This document shows, in pieces, positions 63,323 through 64,000 of a stretch of 64,000 nt of DNA (position 1 is the first letter of the stretch; each line of letters begins with the position of its first letter). Under the pieces are notes generated by a model. The model did not search any database. It was not told where the DNA came from and was given only the letters and a program-made list of their open reading frames with translations. The stretch is from Rhodanobacteraceae bacterium. Its GTDB lineage: Bacteria; Acidobacteriota; Terriglobia; Terriglobales; Acidobacteriaceae. The DNA lies in contig JANXWZ010000058.1 of assembly GCA_025350865.1 (NCBI GenBank), forward strand, positions 1-64,000, written 5' to 3'. The translations under genes were made by a program, and so were the position numbers.

Positions 63323-64000
63323 CGTCCACCTTCCCAACGGATCTCATTGCCGGCCACGACGCCGCTGGCGGCTGAAATTTTCGCGCCCGGGATCGCTGGC
63401 AGATTGATGGTGGCGACGCCCTGCTTCAACGGAACGTCTACTGTTGTCTGCGAGTTTCCCGCCAGCTCGATAAAGGTCACGATGGTCCCATCCGGAATAG
63501 TGTTGCCGCTACAATCTCTCACCGGCGCGGTCTGGACTTCCAGCCTTGTCCCGTTTGGCTTGGCGGTAATCGAGAGGGAGCAGGGGTCACCGGGCACCTG
63601 ATTGATGATGCGTGTACTGGATATGTTTCCAACGCGGGCCGTAAAGCGTGCGGCACTTTCTTTAGCGGCCGAGTCGAGCGTGGTCCAGGCCATCCCGTTC
63701 TTCGTCGTGACGATGCGGGTCTGGACAGCGCTGCCTGCCCCGGCCAGTTCAAGGGTGGCTGGCATGGGAACGGTGATCAGGTTACGGTAGGCGTCGAAGA
63801 CGTAGACGGCGCCGCTGATCCCGTTGTGGGTATTCACGGGAAGGCGAGAAGGTTTGGCAAGAAAGCCGAGCGATTTGGCTTCATGGTCCGGTATCACGTC
63901 GAATTCCGCGACGTCCGCAGAGGCGCCTTCACCAAGGATGACCAGGTAGTGACCGGCACTATAGAGCTCGCCTGCCGCAAACGAAATAGGTGTGCCAAGC
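63319..64000 (-). CDS. Surface protein with Ig-like domains, 5' end outside the window
   Basis: The frame stays open to the window edge (about 226 residues visible). It begins with ISFAAGELYSAGHYLVILGE and contains beta repeats; a Big_1-type Ig-like domain is visible in GDPCSLSITAKPNGTRLEV, DCSGNTIPDGTIVTFIE and VPLKQGVATINLPAIPG. The short-lived start at 63897 (GTG) is inside the real gene. It is likely a surface or secreted protein of the EPS region. Confidence 0.8.
   Translation of the reverse strand, partial: LGTPISFAAGELYSAGHYLVILGEGASADVAEFDVIPDHEAKSLGFLAKPSRLPVNTHNGISGAVYVFDAYRNLITVPMPATLELAGAGSAVQTRIVTTKNGMAWTTLDSAAKESAARFTARVGNISSTRIINQVPGDPCSLSITAKPNGTRLEVQTAPVRDCSGNTIPDGTIVTFIELAGNSQTTVDVPLKQGVATINLPAIPGAKISAASGVVAGNEIRWEGGR

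Overview
The window looks like chromosomal DNA of an acidobacterium of the Terriglobia (Acidobacteriaceae-like). The support is a VWFA-related protein of the acidobacterial type, an exosortase of the XrtJ type with its small partner, a CcmH variant with a CVCGCG motif, a GH79-like remnant, high-GC coding sequence, and short dispersed palindromic repeats. No rRNA, tRNA, CRISPR array, insertion sequence or prophage was recognised.

Layout. 0-0.9 kb: a decayed PQQ-dehydrogenase fragment inside an inverted duplication. 0.9-8.2 kb: an HbpS/GlcG-like secreted protein, a secreted protein, and a minus-strand group mutS-anmK-peptide binding lipoprotein, which suggests muropeptide recycling. 8.3-18.5 kb: a heme region with a CcsA/HemX-like protein, hemA, hemC, hemD and a HemQ-like enzyme, interrupted by a broken sensor kinase and accompanied by a UPF0303 protein, an Hsp70-like ATPase, nth and a DedA protein. 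18.7-25.1 kb: myo-inositol-phosphate synthase, YsxC, a large NHL-repeat surface protein and the end of a cytochrome c maturation operon. 25.2-28.1 kb: the start of that operon (ccmF, ccmH, a small membrane protein). 28.2-36.5 kb: a receiver protein, a sodium:solute symporter, a Ser/Thr kinase with TPRs, a secreted protein and enolase. 36.6-38.0 kb: two decayed genes. 38.0-48.3 kb: a membrane protein, gpmI, a cytochrome c, recR-ybaB-dnaX, a DUF433/DUF5615 pair, a SET-domain protein, a TPR lipoprotein-like protein, a DUF1569/DinB protein and a Tat-exported UxuA-like protein.

48.5-64 kb looks like an exopolysaccharide/exosortase locus: a Wzz/BY-kinase-like protein without the Walker A lysine, a small CVNSPE-motif protein, an exosortase fused to an EpsI-like domain, a VWFA protein, an STN-domain protein, two related secreted proteins, and a four-gene minus-strand operon of flippase-ParB fusion, STAS protein, small anchored protein and TMP-kinase-like protein. 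A GH99-like lipoprotein and surface Ig-like proteins follow.

The most unusual structural signal is that two families of short palindromic repeats lie both between genes and, in frame, inside coding genes: twice in mutS, once in anmK and once in a membrane protein gene. This resembles the protein-coding palindromic elements known from Rickettsia.
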